Shown here piece after piece: positions 21,462 to 31,970 of a DNA stretch of 64,000 nt (position 1 is the stretch's first letter; every line of letters starts with the position of its first letter). A model generated the notes under the pieces. That model was not told where the DNA came from. It worked only from the letters and a program-made list of their open reading frames with translations, and did no database searches. The stretch comes from Diphasiastrum complanatum (taxonomy: Eukaryota; Streptophyta; Lycopodiopsida; Lycopodiales; Lycopodiaceae), in contig CM055095.1 of NCBI GenBank assembly GCA_029204225.1, positions 69,148,470-69,212,469 of the forward strand, written 5' to 3'. A program made the position numbers and the translations under genes.

Positions 21462-21918
21462 TAAACTAATCGTAAGTCCACATCTGGATTTAAATTCTTC
21501 TTCAACGACGGTCCTATCTCATGGAACAGTCATAAGCAAACCTCTATTGCACTTTCTTCTACAGAAGCAGAATACATTGCTGCTTCTCAATCTATTAAGG
21601 AAGCATTTTGATTGAGAAATTTATTGTCAAACGTTAATCTGTATCAGTACAGTCCTACAATTTTATTCTATGATAATCAGAGTGCTATTGCCTTGTCGGC
21701 AAACCCTAGATTTTGCTCTAGGAGTAAGCACATTGAAATCAGATATCAATACATCAGGGGGAATGTTCTCAAAAAGGAGGTAAGCTTAACGTACTGTAGA
21801 ACGCAGGACATGGTTGTAGATATATTCACAAAAGCATTAAGTGTTAATGCACACAACAAATTTTGTGCATTGCTTAGTCTGAAGATCAAGGCATTCAGTG
21901 ATCCAGATTAAGGGGGGG
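21462..21918 (+). pseudogene. Copia Y RNase H, 3' half (after inversion breakpoint)
   Basis: Copia RNase H starting RKSTSGFKFFFNDGPISWN, then ALSSTEAEYIAAS, ILFYDNQSAIALSANP, CSRSKHIEIRYQYIRG and the C-terminal DMVVDIFTKAL, ending ahead of a purine tract. One in-frame stop lies at about 21609 (gaagcattttgattg). It closely matches the minus-strand copy at 58964-59430. Its missing upstream half is found at 29770, opposite strand. Confidence 0.85.
21909..21918 (+). promoter_or_regulatory. Polypurine tract of Y
   Basis: aagggggg-type tract (taaggggggg) immediately before the LTR start TGTTGGATTT. Confidence 0.85.
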
Positions 21919-23144
21919 TGTTGGATTTATCTTCTCTACTCTCCTGAATCTCATTTTAATCTGCCTCCATTCATGCTGCATTTTTACTCACGTTGTCGCA
22001 CAGTCTGCATATTTACATTTAAAATAAGATAGACGAATAAAACGTGACTGTCTGCATAATACAAGTAAATTTTCACAAGCGAAGAAAAGACAAAACTGTG
22101 TTTTTACACATGTTTTGTGACAGGCAAAAAGGCGACACTGCCTTACAATATGCCAAAGGTGCCCTAGGAAAAGCGAAGGCACCCTGTAAATCAAACCCTA
22201 AGGCATTTCATCTTAGTGACGCATTTTTCGCATCTTCACCAACGTTCATTTCAGCAAAGGCTGATGTCACGGCCCTTTTTTACGCTCACCCCATGCAACT
22301 GTGCTAACAGACTTGACAACGACAGCAGTCACCCATGATCTCCTACAGACAGCACATCCACTTTGTACTTTCTTCATCTGCACACTTGTAACATTGTGTA
22401 TATTTGCTGAATACCATTTGCATATTTAGAGAGATTTTTTATTTCAAGAGATTGAAGATCAAGTGTGTGTAATATAATAGCATCGGAAGCTTATTATAAA
22501 TAGACGAAGTAGATGCCTTGTGCATTGATTCTTTATTGTCAGTAATAGGTTCATTCCTCTTACATATTGAATTAGCTTTGTAGAGCACGCGGTTTTGTCC
22601 GCTATTGTCTTGTGTTCTACCACATTATTGACATGTATATTTTGCTATACTTAATCTAATAATAGCTCTTTTGTTCTGCGTTCAGATCTGTGTCAATATT
22701 GCTATGCTTATTTTCATTCTGTCTGACTTTCTTGTTGCTCAATCTGGTAATATGTTTTTAGTGAGTTTTTATTTGTCTAGCCGTTGACGACTGATATTTA
22801 GTCTTGCCTTTCGCGAATCACTCGCGACTGATTATCAGTCGAGCTTAGTCTAGGTCTTCACAAATTATTCGCAACAGATAATTTGTCTAGCTGTTGTTTG
22901 CGACAAATTATTCTTCTGGTGTTTTATTTATTAATGTTTGGCTACGTAATCAGAATGACCGTGATTTCCATCACTAAAATTTTGTTCATTTTTTATAGAC
23001 GTAGTCATGCTTAGGAAAAGGGAATATAGCTCATTCCACTGCGCACGAAGACTTTTGAGTTTCGAGTTCGCTCCTTTCTTGTGTTCGTTTTCTTTTCAAG
23101 CTATTTTTGTTTCCCACATATGACTAACCCTATTTCTCCCAACA
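21919..23144 (+). repeat. Y LTR (3' LTR, within the inverted segment)
   Basis: About 1,226 bp from TGTTGGATTTATC to CTCCCAACA. It matches the Y LTRs at 25623-26828 and 57709-58963 throughout (for example gcgaatcactcgcgactgat). The flank after it, tttagtcatattttgg, is the same as at the Y LTR at 57709. Confidence 0.9.
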
Positions 23145-23768
23145 TTTAGTCATATTTTGGTAAATTGTTAATATGAGGCCAAAACTCATTTTAGATTTAG
23201 AGATAAACTTTTTGAAGTTATATTAGTTTAAAATACATTCAATAAACACTTTTTGAAAGTGTGGGAAAGTTGATAGTCGAGTTTGAGAGAGATTCAAATT
23301 TGAACTTTGGGTACATTGAATCTAGACCCAAAAATAGTAGGGTTTACATTTTGGAGGGAAAGCCAAGTGGCTAAATAGCATTTAGACACTCTATAAAAGG
23401 ATGTAACTCGTGGAGAGACATATCTTCTCTCTTCTCTCTCTCATTTCATCATTATACATGGTTCTATTTGGGTTTTACTACTCATTGGTGCACTCTCATG
23501 ATGTAATCTTGCAATTCTATGTGTAGAATGATCATTTATTGCTATTTTCGGTTTAACACGTGTGAAATACAATAGGGTACTGTACTTGTATGGACAACAA
23601 CTATATTTTATGTTTTGGTTCATGTTTTATCAGTATCTCTTAGAGTTTGCATCTCATTTTGTGTGTAGATGCTGATTTTTCTACATTGGCAGGATTGTTG
23701 GTTTGCTCATTTTTGTAACCAAAGATCAGGACATGGATTGGATCTTGAATGGTCTGAAATCCTTCACA
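23145..23768 (+). repeat. W LTR (5', front cut off by Y)
   Basis: Ends CCTTCACA directly before an iMet primer site. Contains the TATA-like tctataaaagg (about 23391), then a CT-rich start region, and a one-mismatch palindrome TTAACACGTGTGAA (23553-23566). Its start is replaced by the Y LTR at 23144. Confidence 0.8.
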
Positions 23769-23781
23769 TGGTATCAGAGCT
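23769..23781 (+). promoter_or_regulatory. Primer-binding site of W, tRNA-iMet
   Basis: TGGTATCAGAGCT directly after the LTR end TTCACA. Confidence 0.93.
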
Positions 23782-24362
23782 AAGGTTATGAAAGGATCAT
23801 CCACATTTATCAAATATTTGGAGGAGTTACCAATGCTAGAGCATGCTAGATTGATTTCTACTCAAAAATCAGCATTTTTGCATGTGTAGAATTGATCTTT
23901 TGTAGGTCAAAACTCAATATAGGGTTATATACTTGATCAATTCAGATTTCACACTTGGTTCACTGGAATTAGATGATTTTTGGTGCATTAGGAAGGTCTC
24001 ATTGGAGACTACAAGATGATATATCAAGTTTCTAAAAATTGCATGTAGAATTTGAGATATTCAATTTTTTGTGATTTTGTCAAAACCCTAATTTTGATTG
24101 GATCTCTAGTTTGTGAGGTTAATGAACTTCATTTGAGTGTGCTTCAATCTTAGGAAGTGGCAAGAATCATTATATTGAGGATAGATCATAGGTTGATCAA
24201 GATTTCACTATTCTATGTGTTGATTTTTTAGTTAGAAGTGCTAGAAGAGATTTGACAGGTTCCATATCTTTGTGATTTCTTCTTGAGTTCATTTGTTGAC
24301 ATTCAAGAGAGTGTTTTGTGCATTGAAACAGGTTAAAAGAAGAAGATCAGGTCATTACAACA

Positions 24363-24480
24363 TGGCTACAAGTGGTGGATTCATGTTCGAAGACAATGAT
24401 AGGCTTACCTCAGTCAACTATTCTACTTGGAAGGTGAGGATGGAGTCGTTATTGGAGATGAATCAGTTGATGGAGGAATG
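24363..24480 (+). pseudogene. W gag N-terminus, truncated
   Basis: ATG 24363 begins MATSGGFMFEDNDRLTSVNY then WKVRMESLLEMNQLM, the same opening as N and S gag. After about 39 codons the frame enters LTR sequence (ttatcttgcaattc), ending the protein. Too short to hold any folded gag domain. Confidence 0.85.
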
Positions 24481-24746
24481 TTATCTTGCAATTCTATGTG
24501 TAGAATGATCATTTATTGCTATTTTTGGTTTCACACATGTGAAATATAGTAGGGTACTATAATTGTACGGAAAACAACTATATTTTATGTTTTGGTTCAT
24601 GTTTGATTAGTATCTCTTAAAGTTTGCATCTCATTTTGTATGTAGATGTTGGTTTTTCTACATTGGCAGGATTGTTGGTTTGCTCCTTTTTGTAACCAAA
24701 GATCAGGGGCATGGATTGGATCTTGAATGATCTAAAATACTTCACA
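24481..24746 (+). repeat. W 3' LTR (back half)
   Basis: Matches 23503-23768 of the 5' LTR with scattered changes; ends CTTCACA. Contains a one-mismatch palindrome TTCACACATGTGAA (24530-24543). Confidence 0.8.
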
Positions 24747-24999
24747 CTATGTTGGGGTGATCTCGAATAGTTTACGTGTGGAAGAAGAGACACAACTCCA
24801 ACATAGAGGCTTTTTGATGAAGGAGCAAACAATTAGACGTCTAAGACAACCATGCTACCTTCAAATATTAGACATTCTGAATTGAGTGAAAGTCAATAGA
24901 AAAAGAAAACTATCAAAAAACATTCATAGTGTAATACACATAAGAAGAATAGAGAATCTGAATTAAGCAGTTGTAAGTACAATGATCAGATCACAATCC

Positions 25000-25440
25000 T
25001 ATGCCCAAGTAAGTAGTTGCATCACTGCGTCTTGATCATCTATGACAGATCCGATACGGCCATTTGCCTTAGCAGGTTCTTGAATTGATTGATGTGATTC
25101 TGCAGGGAATCACCATTCGTCATCTTGAGGGAGTAAAATTTCTTTCTGAGATATAGCTTGGAAGCTATATCTCGCACTTCGTATAGTGTGTTCAAGATAT
25201 CCCAGACTTCCTTCGATGTCTGAGCCTCGGATACATGGCCGATATGAGTATTTGTAATGTTCAGGATAATCAGCGTGAAAGCCTTTCCATCCTTCGTCTT
25301 CCATCTGGCGATTGCTACGTCGTCTGCTTCGGGTGTCCCTTCTGCACTTGTAACAACGGTACAATTCTTTAGCCATTAGTACAATTTTCATCTTAAATTT
25401 TCACAGATGATAATTGGCACCATCAAGCTTGTCCATGATG
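25000..25440 (-). pseudogene. Copia gag fragment, Y copy 2
   Basis: Decayed UBN2-type gag. Readable parts over several frames: MDKLDGANYHL, FKMKIVLMAKELY, WKTKDGKAF, HVSEAQTSKEVWDIL, LYLRKKFYSLKMTNG and HINQFKNLLRQMAVSDL, a standard copia gag order. Stops and frame changes are frequent, and homology fades after MQLL near 25000. Confidence 0.75.
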
Positions 25441-25610
25441 GGACTGGCCTTCCCTTGGAAATCCATGTGGAAGAATTAGTCTAAGTGATAGGAAAAACTA
25501 CCAATGACTTAAGTATGAAAATTTGGTATAGAATTATAGAACAAGAAGACAATTACTCTATCGGGTAGTAGAGTCTTGTACTGTGGAAGCTTATCAGGCT
25601 ACGAAAAGAA

Positions 25611-25622
25611 GCTCTAATATCA
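25611..25622 (-). promoter_or_regulatory. Degenerate primer-binding site of Y copy 2
   Basis: Minus strand TGATATTAGAGC directly after the LTR end CCCAACA. Compared with TGGTATCAGAGC it has two transitions (G to A and C to T), a pattern expected from cytosine methylation decay. Confidence 0.75.
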
Positions 25623-26828
25623 TGTTGGGAGAAAGAGGATTAATCGTGTGTGAGAAACAAAAATAGCTCAAAAAAAAAAAACGAACACGAAAAAAGAACG
25701 AACTCAAAACTCGAAAGTGTTCGTGCGCAGCGGAATGAGCTATATTACTCTTTCCCTAAGCATGACTACTCCTATCAGAAATGAATAGAATAAGAATGAT
25801 GGAAATCATGGTCATTACGTGGCCAAACACACCAGAAGAATAATTTGTTGCAAACAGCTAGCCAAATTATCTATCGCAAATGATTCGCAAAGAGCTAGAC
25901 TGAGCTCGACTGATAATCAGTCACGAATGATTCGCGAAAGACAAGACTAAATATTAGTCGTCAACGGCTAGACTAATAATAACTTGCTAAAAACAGATTA
26001 CCAGATTGAGCAATAAGAAAGTCAAACATAATGAAAATAAGCATAACAAAATTGACACAGATCTGAATGCAGAACAAAAGAGCTATTATCAGATTAAGTA
26101 TAGCAAAATATACATGTAAATAATGCAGTAGAGCACAAGACAATAGCGGACGAAACCGCGTGCTCTACAAAGCTAATTCAATTTGTAAGAGGAATGAACC
26201 TATTACTGACAATAAAGAATCAATACACAAGGCATCTACTTTGTCTATCTCTGATTTTTCCGATGCTATTATATTACACACACTTGATCTTCAATCTCTT
26301 GAAATAAAAAATCCCTCTAAATACGCAAATGGTATTCAACATATATACACAATGTTACAGGTGTGCAGATGAAGAAAGTACAAAGTGGATGTGCTATCTG
26401 TAGAAGATCGTGGGTGGCTGCTATCGTTGTCAAGTTTGTTGGCACAGTTGCATGGGGTGAGCGTGAAAAAGGGCCATGACGTCAGCCTTTGCTGAAATGA
26501 ACGTTGGTAAAGATGCGAAAAATGCATCACTAAGACGAAATGCCTTAGGGTTTGATTTATAGGGTGCCTTCACTTTTCCTAGGGCACCATTGGCATTTTG
26601 TAAGGCAATGTCGTCTTTTTCGCCTGTCACAAAACACGTGTAAAAACACAATTTCGTCTTTTCTTTTCCATGAGAATTTACTTGTATTTATGTAGGCAAC
26701 CGCGTTTTATTCATCTGTCTTATTTTACATATAAATATGCGAACTGTGCGACAACGTGAGTAAAAATGTAGCATGAATGGAGGCAAATTAAAATGGGATT
26801 TATGAGAGTAGAGGAGATAAATCCAACA
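25623..26828 (-). repeat. Y LTR (5' LTR, copy 2)
   Basis: 1,206 bp, minus-strand ends TGTTGGATTT and CTCCCAACA. Its upstream neighbour at 26829 is the end of another copia LTR (V). Confidence 0.9.
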
Positions 26829-26857
26829 CTAAACTTGTTGAAATCTCTCACTCAGAG

Positions 26858-26870
26858 TGGTATCAGAGCC
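26858..26870 (+). promoter_or_regulatory. Primer-binding site of V, tRNA-iMet
   Basis: TGGTATCAGAGCC, perfect plant copia site. Confidence 0.93.
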
Positions 26871-26926
26871 TCGTTCCAAACTACTAATTAATATATGAAA
26901 CTGTTTACTTTACTTAGATCATCATC

Positions 26927-27277
26927 ATGGAAGAAACATCTTTAGAAATCCGCTTGATCAACAATTTCAACGGCGACGACTTCCACATGTGGACGTTCAA
27001 GATGAAAATGATACTCACAGAAAAAAAACTTTGGGGATACGTCAATGGTTCAATAGCCAGACTAGTTGAATCTGACATGCTGAACACCTGGGAAGCTAAG
27101 GATGGCAAAGCTCTTTCCATTGTATCTTTGAATCTTAAAGATTCACAAATAGCTCATGTAGCTAATTGTTCCAGTTCGAAAGAAGAATGGGACATTCTCT
27201 CTCGTCTATACAAGACAACATATGTTTCGACTCGTCTCTTCTTTAGGAAGAAGTTTTTGTCGCTCAAGGTGAGCTAA
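26927..27277 (+). pseudogene. V gag fragment
   Basis: 116 codons from ATG 26927. The order LINNFNGDDFHMWTFKMKMI, LWGYVNG, WEAKDGKALSIVSLNLKDSQ, HVANCSSSKEEWDIL and LFFRKKFLSLK is the copia gag (DUF4219/UBN2) layout. The stop at 27275-27277 and the X LTR at 27352 end it; zinc knuckle and pol are absent. It is nearer in type to Y gag than to N, S or W gag. Confidence 0.88.
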
Positions 27278-27351
27278 ACATGAGGTCAATCTTGTATATG
27301 CATCATAATTCTATAGTCAAGGACTTAAATCTTAATACTAGCTCCACCGAC

Positions 27352-28097
27352 TGTAGTGGGTTTCTTTCCTTGCCTAACCTGAATCCAAGATTTAGTCAAT
27401 CTAGCATCAAAGAGACGGAGTTAGTTATCACACGGAGGTTCGTTCCCATGAGATCGATAGTATAGTTCAGATTTCAACATGAATGGAGGATCTAACACTA
27501 ACATCCATTAACACTAAGCATTAACACTACATCCCTACTTCCATTAATCCTAAATCCACAACAATGATAGAAACTTACTCTTCTCTCTCTCCCTTTCTCT
27601 CTCACAAAAAACATAAGAAATAGTAATCCCAATAATGATAAAATCCAACAATTAGCAAAATCCAAAGAAAGCATAAGAAATGGAGGAAAAGAGAGGAAGA
27701 GCAAGGACATTCATCAATCCATTTCTAAAGAGAACCAATCTACTTTATTGAAATGAGGAAATGAACATGAGGAGCAACTCGAGTTGGTCTCTTTTTATAG
27801 TAGAGAGGAGGACCCTGGCCTCTGAATCCTATTGGTCCAGTCTTGCCTCTTATTCAAATTTAAAAAAGTGTGGGAACCATCAAAATTGGATGGAAACCCA
27901 ACTTTATTCACTAACTTGACATTTAGGCCCTGTGACATTAAAAGTCCCGCAAAAAGGCCTAAAGTCCTTTTATTAACATTCTAATTAATCAAATAACTAT
28001 GTGATCATTGGGTTGGACTTACACATGTAGGGTGCCGAATCCCTCTCACTTATTAACTAGGGTTAGGGTAGCCTTGGGATCTGCAAACCCTCCAACA
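27352..28097 (-). repeat. X LTR (3' LTR of copy 1, inside the inverted segment)
   Basis: 746 bp; minus-strand ends TGTTGGAGGG and CCCACTACA. Homologous to X LTRs at 53995-54725 and 61057-61833 (shared words caactcgagttg, aggaccctggcctc, ctttttatagt). It sits directly after a purine-rich tract and the accessory ORF, so it is a 3' LTR. It lies inside V gag. Confidence 0.9.
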
Positions 28098-28112
28098 GTA
28101 TTCTCCACCAAA
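28098..28112 (-). promoter_or_regulatory. Polypurine tract of X copy 1
   Basis: Minus strand tttggtggagaatac before TGTTGGAGGG. The copy at 61834-61846 reads tggtgggggataa, a clearer tract. Confidence 0.7.
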
Positions 28113-28147
28113 ACTGGTGGCGGTCCTACGACACCTATAATATGTAG

Positions 28148-29769
28148 TTATTGGGGACTTTTATTGGCTTTGCGCCGAATCTTAATTAAATGATACTGCA
28201 CCTTCTCCATAAAGTCAAGGCGTTCAGTATTGAAATCCAAATTATGCGGTAGGAAACAACGATGGGCTCCGGCAATCCACTTGAAAGTTGTCCATGAGGT
28301 GAAGCGGGATTCCCAGGAGCCTCCCATCATAGCCGCACGAAAATACAGTGGAGCAATCGGCAGCTGATCTTTGATTTGCTCTGAGGCCATCTGTTTTTTT
28401 GGATCAAATGTCAGGGTAGGAAGGCAATCGTCCCATTTGGTTGCCACTGACGCCAACAGAGTTAGATCTTTTATAAACATTGCCGATTGTTGCACCGTTG
28501 GATTCGGAGAGTGGACATACTCTCTCTGATATGCCTGTAAGGCCCGGTGGAAATCCACTGATATATTCCAGCTGTAAGTCTGGTGGATGATTGGCCAATT
28601 GGGTGTATGGATGGTGACTTTATCCATAGCCAATCCCAAATCTTTCCATTTTTGTCTTCGCGGCATTGGCACATAATAAGGATCTACCCGCAACTGGCGA
28701 GGGATGGCAACGTAACTCCTAATTGATTTCGGAGTTTTCTCAAAAACCGTGATTCTCCATGCCGACTGCTCTCCCAATGCAGGTATTTCTTTGGTCGGCC
28801 TCGATCTCGGGGGTCTTAAATTTGAGAACCCATCTGCCACGCGAGGACTCATGTGGATGCTACTTTAAGAAGGTCTGGATCTGGTCTTCCACGCTGATGG
28901 GCCTTCTGAGTAAATGGCTTGTCCTTGATGAGGATGGACCCGCATGTACTGCCGATATAGTTGGCGGTTGATCTGGTAGATCTAGAGCTCCCCCTTGGTC
29001 CATGTTCGAATCAACCCTTGTATCCATCTGTACAGCTTCTTGGCACAAAGGAGAGAATTGCGGCATGATCGGGATGGAGATTTGTGGTCTGACTTCCAAC
29101 ACTTGAGCAGCGGCTTTTTCATAGACATTGATGGTCTATTTTGCCTTTGCCAACTTTGTTGAAGCTGCTCCTTTGAACCTATCAAAGCGACCTTGGAATC
29201 CCTGAATGGCCACTTTGTATGTTTCCATTTTCTTGAACAAATATGCAATCTCCGTCGGTGTGACCTGATGATCGAGTATTTGTGTTTGCAGATATGCATC
29301 ATGCTCAAGGGTGGTCGCATCCAATTCACCTTGAAGCCGTGTGCGATCTTGTTCAGCCATTTGTAATTGCCCCTTCAGCAGCTGCACCTGTTGCTTGGCA
29401 TCTTGCACTACCTTATCTACCTGATCCTGTGCGGTTGTCAGGGCATTTTGTAGGGAGCTGATGTAGGTTTCCAAGTAATCAGCTTGTTCCTGGGCCAATG
29501 TCTTTTCGCTTTCAGCCTTTTCTTCATGTTGCTTGGCTATCTTCACCTCTCGATCCAGCTGGACAATTTTTTGGCTGATCAGAGTGTTTTCGGATCCTAA
29601 AACAGAGATCCTCTGTTCCATTTCTTTTTTTTTTATCCAGCATAGACTGGATCACTTGTCCAAGGCTTGAAACTAACCCGAGAGCATCACCAAAATCGAC
29701 AGTCGTGGAGGTGGCAACAGCAGGAGACCCTGATGGTACTATCCGTGATAGGCGTGGAATAGGTGCAAC
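28148..29769 (-). pseudogene. X accessory ORF, coiled-coil and C-terminal domain (copy 1)
   Basis: Same-strand ORF between pol and the 3' LTR, broken by a few frameshifts. Order: VAPIPRLSRIVPSGSP and ALGLVSSLGQVIQSMLDKK (about 29769-29630); then about 160 residues of heptad-rich coiled coil (29621-29136: ISVLGSENTLISQKIVQLD, ETYISSLQNALTTAQDQVD, LKGQLQMAEQDRTRLQGELD). A Pro-rich linker follows (QISIPIMPQFSPLCQEA, about 29090). The C-terminal domain, 28852-28148, has VDPYYVPMPRRQKWKDLGLA, NWPIIHQTYSWNISVDFHRA, WDDCLPTL and FRAAMMGGSWESRFTSW. It stops 50 bp before the LTR. Two other copies (56391-57275, 61884-63905) keep this order. No known enzyme motif is visible. It could be an extra structural or env-position protein; function unknown. 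Confidence 0.8.
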
Positions 29770-30843
29770 TTGCATCTAAATACCCACTGAGCTGATGAAG
29801 ATTGTCATTGCTGACATCTCCATAGTAGATGCACTGGTCCATGGTAGTTCAAATATACCTCATGACTCTTATGAGAGCCTTCCAATGGGTAATGCCAGGA
29901 TTAGCCATATATTGGCTGAGTGAGCTTACTGCAAAAGAGATATCTAGTCTTGTACAGACCATTGCGTACATGAGAGATCCAAGTATCGATCGATAAGGAT
30001 ACTCTCTCATCTGCTCCTCTTCCTGCTTGGTCTGGGGACATTGGTCCTTTGACAAATGTAGGTCTGGATCCATTGGTGAGTAAGCTAATTTATAATTCAT
30101 TAGATTGTATCTATTAAGAACATTGTGTAGATACCTTTGTTGAGTGATGTAAATAGGTCATTTTGCTCTATCTCTGTGGATTAGAATGCCCAGACAGAAG
30201 TGAGCTTCGTCCAGATCAGTCATGTCGAACTCTGAAACTAACATCTGCTTTGAATCCTTGACCATATTGGTATTGTTGCTGAAGAGCAACATATCATTCA
30301 CGTATAAGGTGATGATAATGAAGGATTGCTACATTGACTTGAAATAGATGTTGCAATCAGTAGTGCTTGGTTTGAATTCTTGTTCGATGAGAAATGTGTT
30401 GATCCTCTGAAACCAAGCTCTAGCAGACTATTTCAAGCCATGAAGTACTTTGTGGAGTTTACAGACATGATTCTGCATACTTCCAGAATGTATCCTTCGG
30501 GTCAGATCATGTAGATGTCTTCTTGTACAACTTCATTCAGATAGGTTGTTTGTACATCAAGTTGATGTACTTCGAGGTCAGCAGTTGTCGCATAAGATAG
30601 GAGCATTTAGATCGATGAATGTTTGACTACTGGACTGAAAGTCTCGCTGTAGTCGACGTTGGAGATCTGAGTGAAACCTCTTGCTACTAGTCTTGCCTTC
30701 CTTCGATCAATTGTTCCATTGGCATTGTATTTGATCTTGAAGATCTATTTGCAATCAATTATATTGCAGCCAATAGGAGCTTCGACTAGTGACCATGTCT
30801 GGTTCTTGATCAGAGAGGAGTACTCTCTGTCCATAGCTTCTCT
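29770..30843 (-). pseudogene. Y reverse transcriptase, badly broken
   Basis: Copia RT spread over frames. Readable: INTFLIEQ (about 30390), a YVDD-region homologue near 30300 with the second Asp altered by c-to-t type decay, and SPMDPDLHLSKDQCPQ (about 30070). MREYPYRSILGSLMYAMVCTR, FAVSSLSQYMANPGITHWKA and the RYI end follow (29849-30100). It is cut at 29770 in the sequence for GYLDAS. Confidence 0.85.
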
Positions 30844-31800
30844 CTAGAGATCAGAGTCTGGTTGGCTGAGTGCCTCTTCACCTGTGGTCAGTTCCTGTAT
30901 CAAGAGACAAACAGACTTAGGAGTATACCTTGTGGACTGTGTGCACACTCGGCTTGATCTTTTGGGAGAATTTGACTGATGAACCACTCTTGGGACTTGT
31001 TGTTGAGTAGCAGCAATGTCTTTGTCTGATTCGTTGTCACGAAGTGGGTCGACAATAGACATGTCTAAGCCAGAAGCTCGGACAGCTATATCAATGGCAG
31101 GTGATGAAGGTTCTTTTGGAGCAATATACTTGCCTATGATGTTGACGAACTGATCCTCGATAAAGACTGTATCCCGGCTATACAAGATTTGTTGGGTATT
31201 AGGATCATACAGCTTGTATGTATTATCAAATGAAGTATATCCGATCAGGATGGTTTTGAGAATTTGGGAGTCCAATTTCTTCCTCGTGTCTTTCGGGATC
31301 TGTGCGTAGGCAATGCACCCAAACACTCTTAGGTTCTTCACAGAAGGCTTAGAGTCTGTCCACACCTCGTGGGGTGTCTTGCCAGAGAGGGCCTTGGTCG
31401 AACGTCTATTTTGGACGTAAGCTGCAGTGGAGACAGCTTCAGCCCAGAATCTCTTGGGCAACAATGCATGCACTAGTATACATTTAGCAGATTCAACCAG
31501 GGTACGGTTCTTCCTCTCGGCTAAGCCATTAGATTGAGGATTGTGAGGAGTGATAAATTGTTGTTCAATGCCTTGGCTTTGGAAGTACTCCTTAAACTCG
31601 ATAGAGATATATTCTCCACCATTGTTTGACCTTAGAGCCTTGATCGTCCGTCTAGTCTCCTTTTCTGCACGCTCCTTGAAGATTCTAAAGTAGTTGAAGG
31701 CTTTTGATTTCTTCTTTATAAAATACACCATGGTCCTTCTAGAAAATTCATCAATAAAAGTTATAAAATACTTTACATCCTTCAACGAAGGATTTTTCAT
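30844..31800 (-). pseudogene. Y integrase
   Basis: 318-codon frame. Motifs: FITFIDEFSRRTMVYFIKKK, LRSNNGGEYISIEF (the second catalytic Asp is Asn here, S-N-N-G in place of S-D-N-G), TPHNPQSNGLAERKNRT (catalytic Glu), RFWAEAVSTAAYVQNR, LRVFGCIAYAQIP and LIGYTSFDNTYKLYDP. It ends in the RT hinge SPKRSSRVCTQSTRYTP. The Asp change and nearby stops make it inactive. Confidence 0.9.
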
Positions 31801-31970
31801 CGGGCCACAAATGTCTGAATGTACAATGTCTAATCTCTAGCAATATGCTGATGGCTTGATTTAAATGGTTTCCTAGTCTGTTTACCAACTAGACAGCCTT
31901 GACAGACAGGTAACTCGACTTTATCACGAGGATAGTAGAGATCAAGAACAATAGATTGTCTAGACATTTG

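Larger units (their letters stand above)
23145..24746 (+). mobile_element. Copia W, gag-start remnant
   Basis: Partial 5' LTR, primer site, leader, first 39 codons of gag, then a direct joint into the 3' LTR at about 24481. Everything from mid-gag through RNase H, the polypurine tract and the front of the 3' LTR is deleted. N (12211) and S (33262) have the same kind of joint. Confidence 0.8.
24747..26828 (-). mobile_element. Copia Y copy 2: 5' LTR, primer site and gag fragment
   Basis: On the minus strand: LTR 26828-25623, primer site 25622-25611, leader, a decayed gag (about 25440-25000), then unassigned sequence to 24747. The LTR is intact and shares its length and ends with the other Y LTRs. 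No pol remains in this copy. Confidence 0.8.
26829..27351 (+). mobile_element. Copia V, LTR end, primer site and gag start
   Basis: A short LTR remnant (26829-26857, ctctcactcagag) is followed by primer site TGGTATCAGAGCC (26858-26870), a leader and gag. Y copy 2 cuts it on the left and the X LTR on the right. The gag can be followed weakly to the X LTR (VKDLNLN at about 27320). Confidence 0.8.

Noticed and set aside
22044-22307. ORFs of about 60-90 codons in the Y LTRs (also 26430-26651, 58636-58869).
   Set aside because: Repeated only because the LTRs are copies; frames are not kept between copies.
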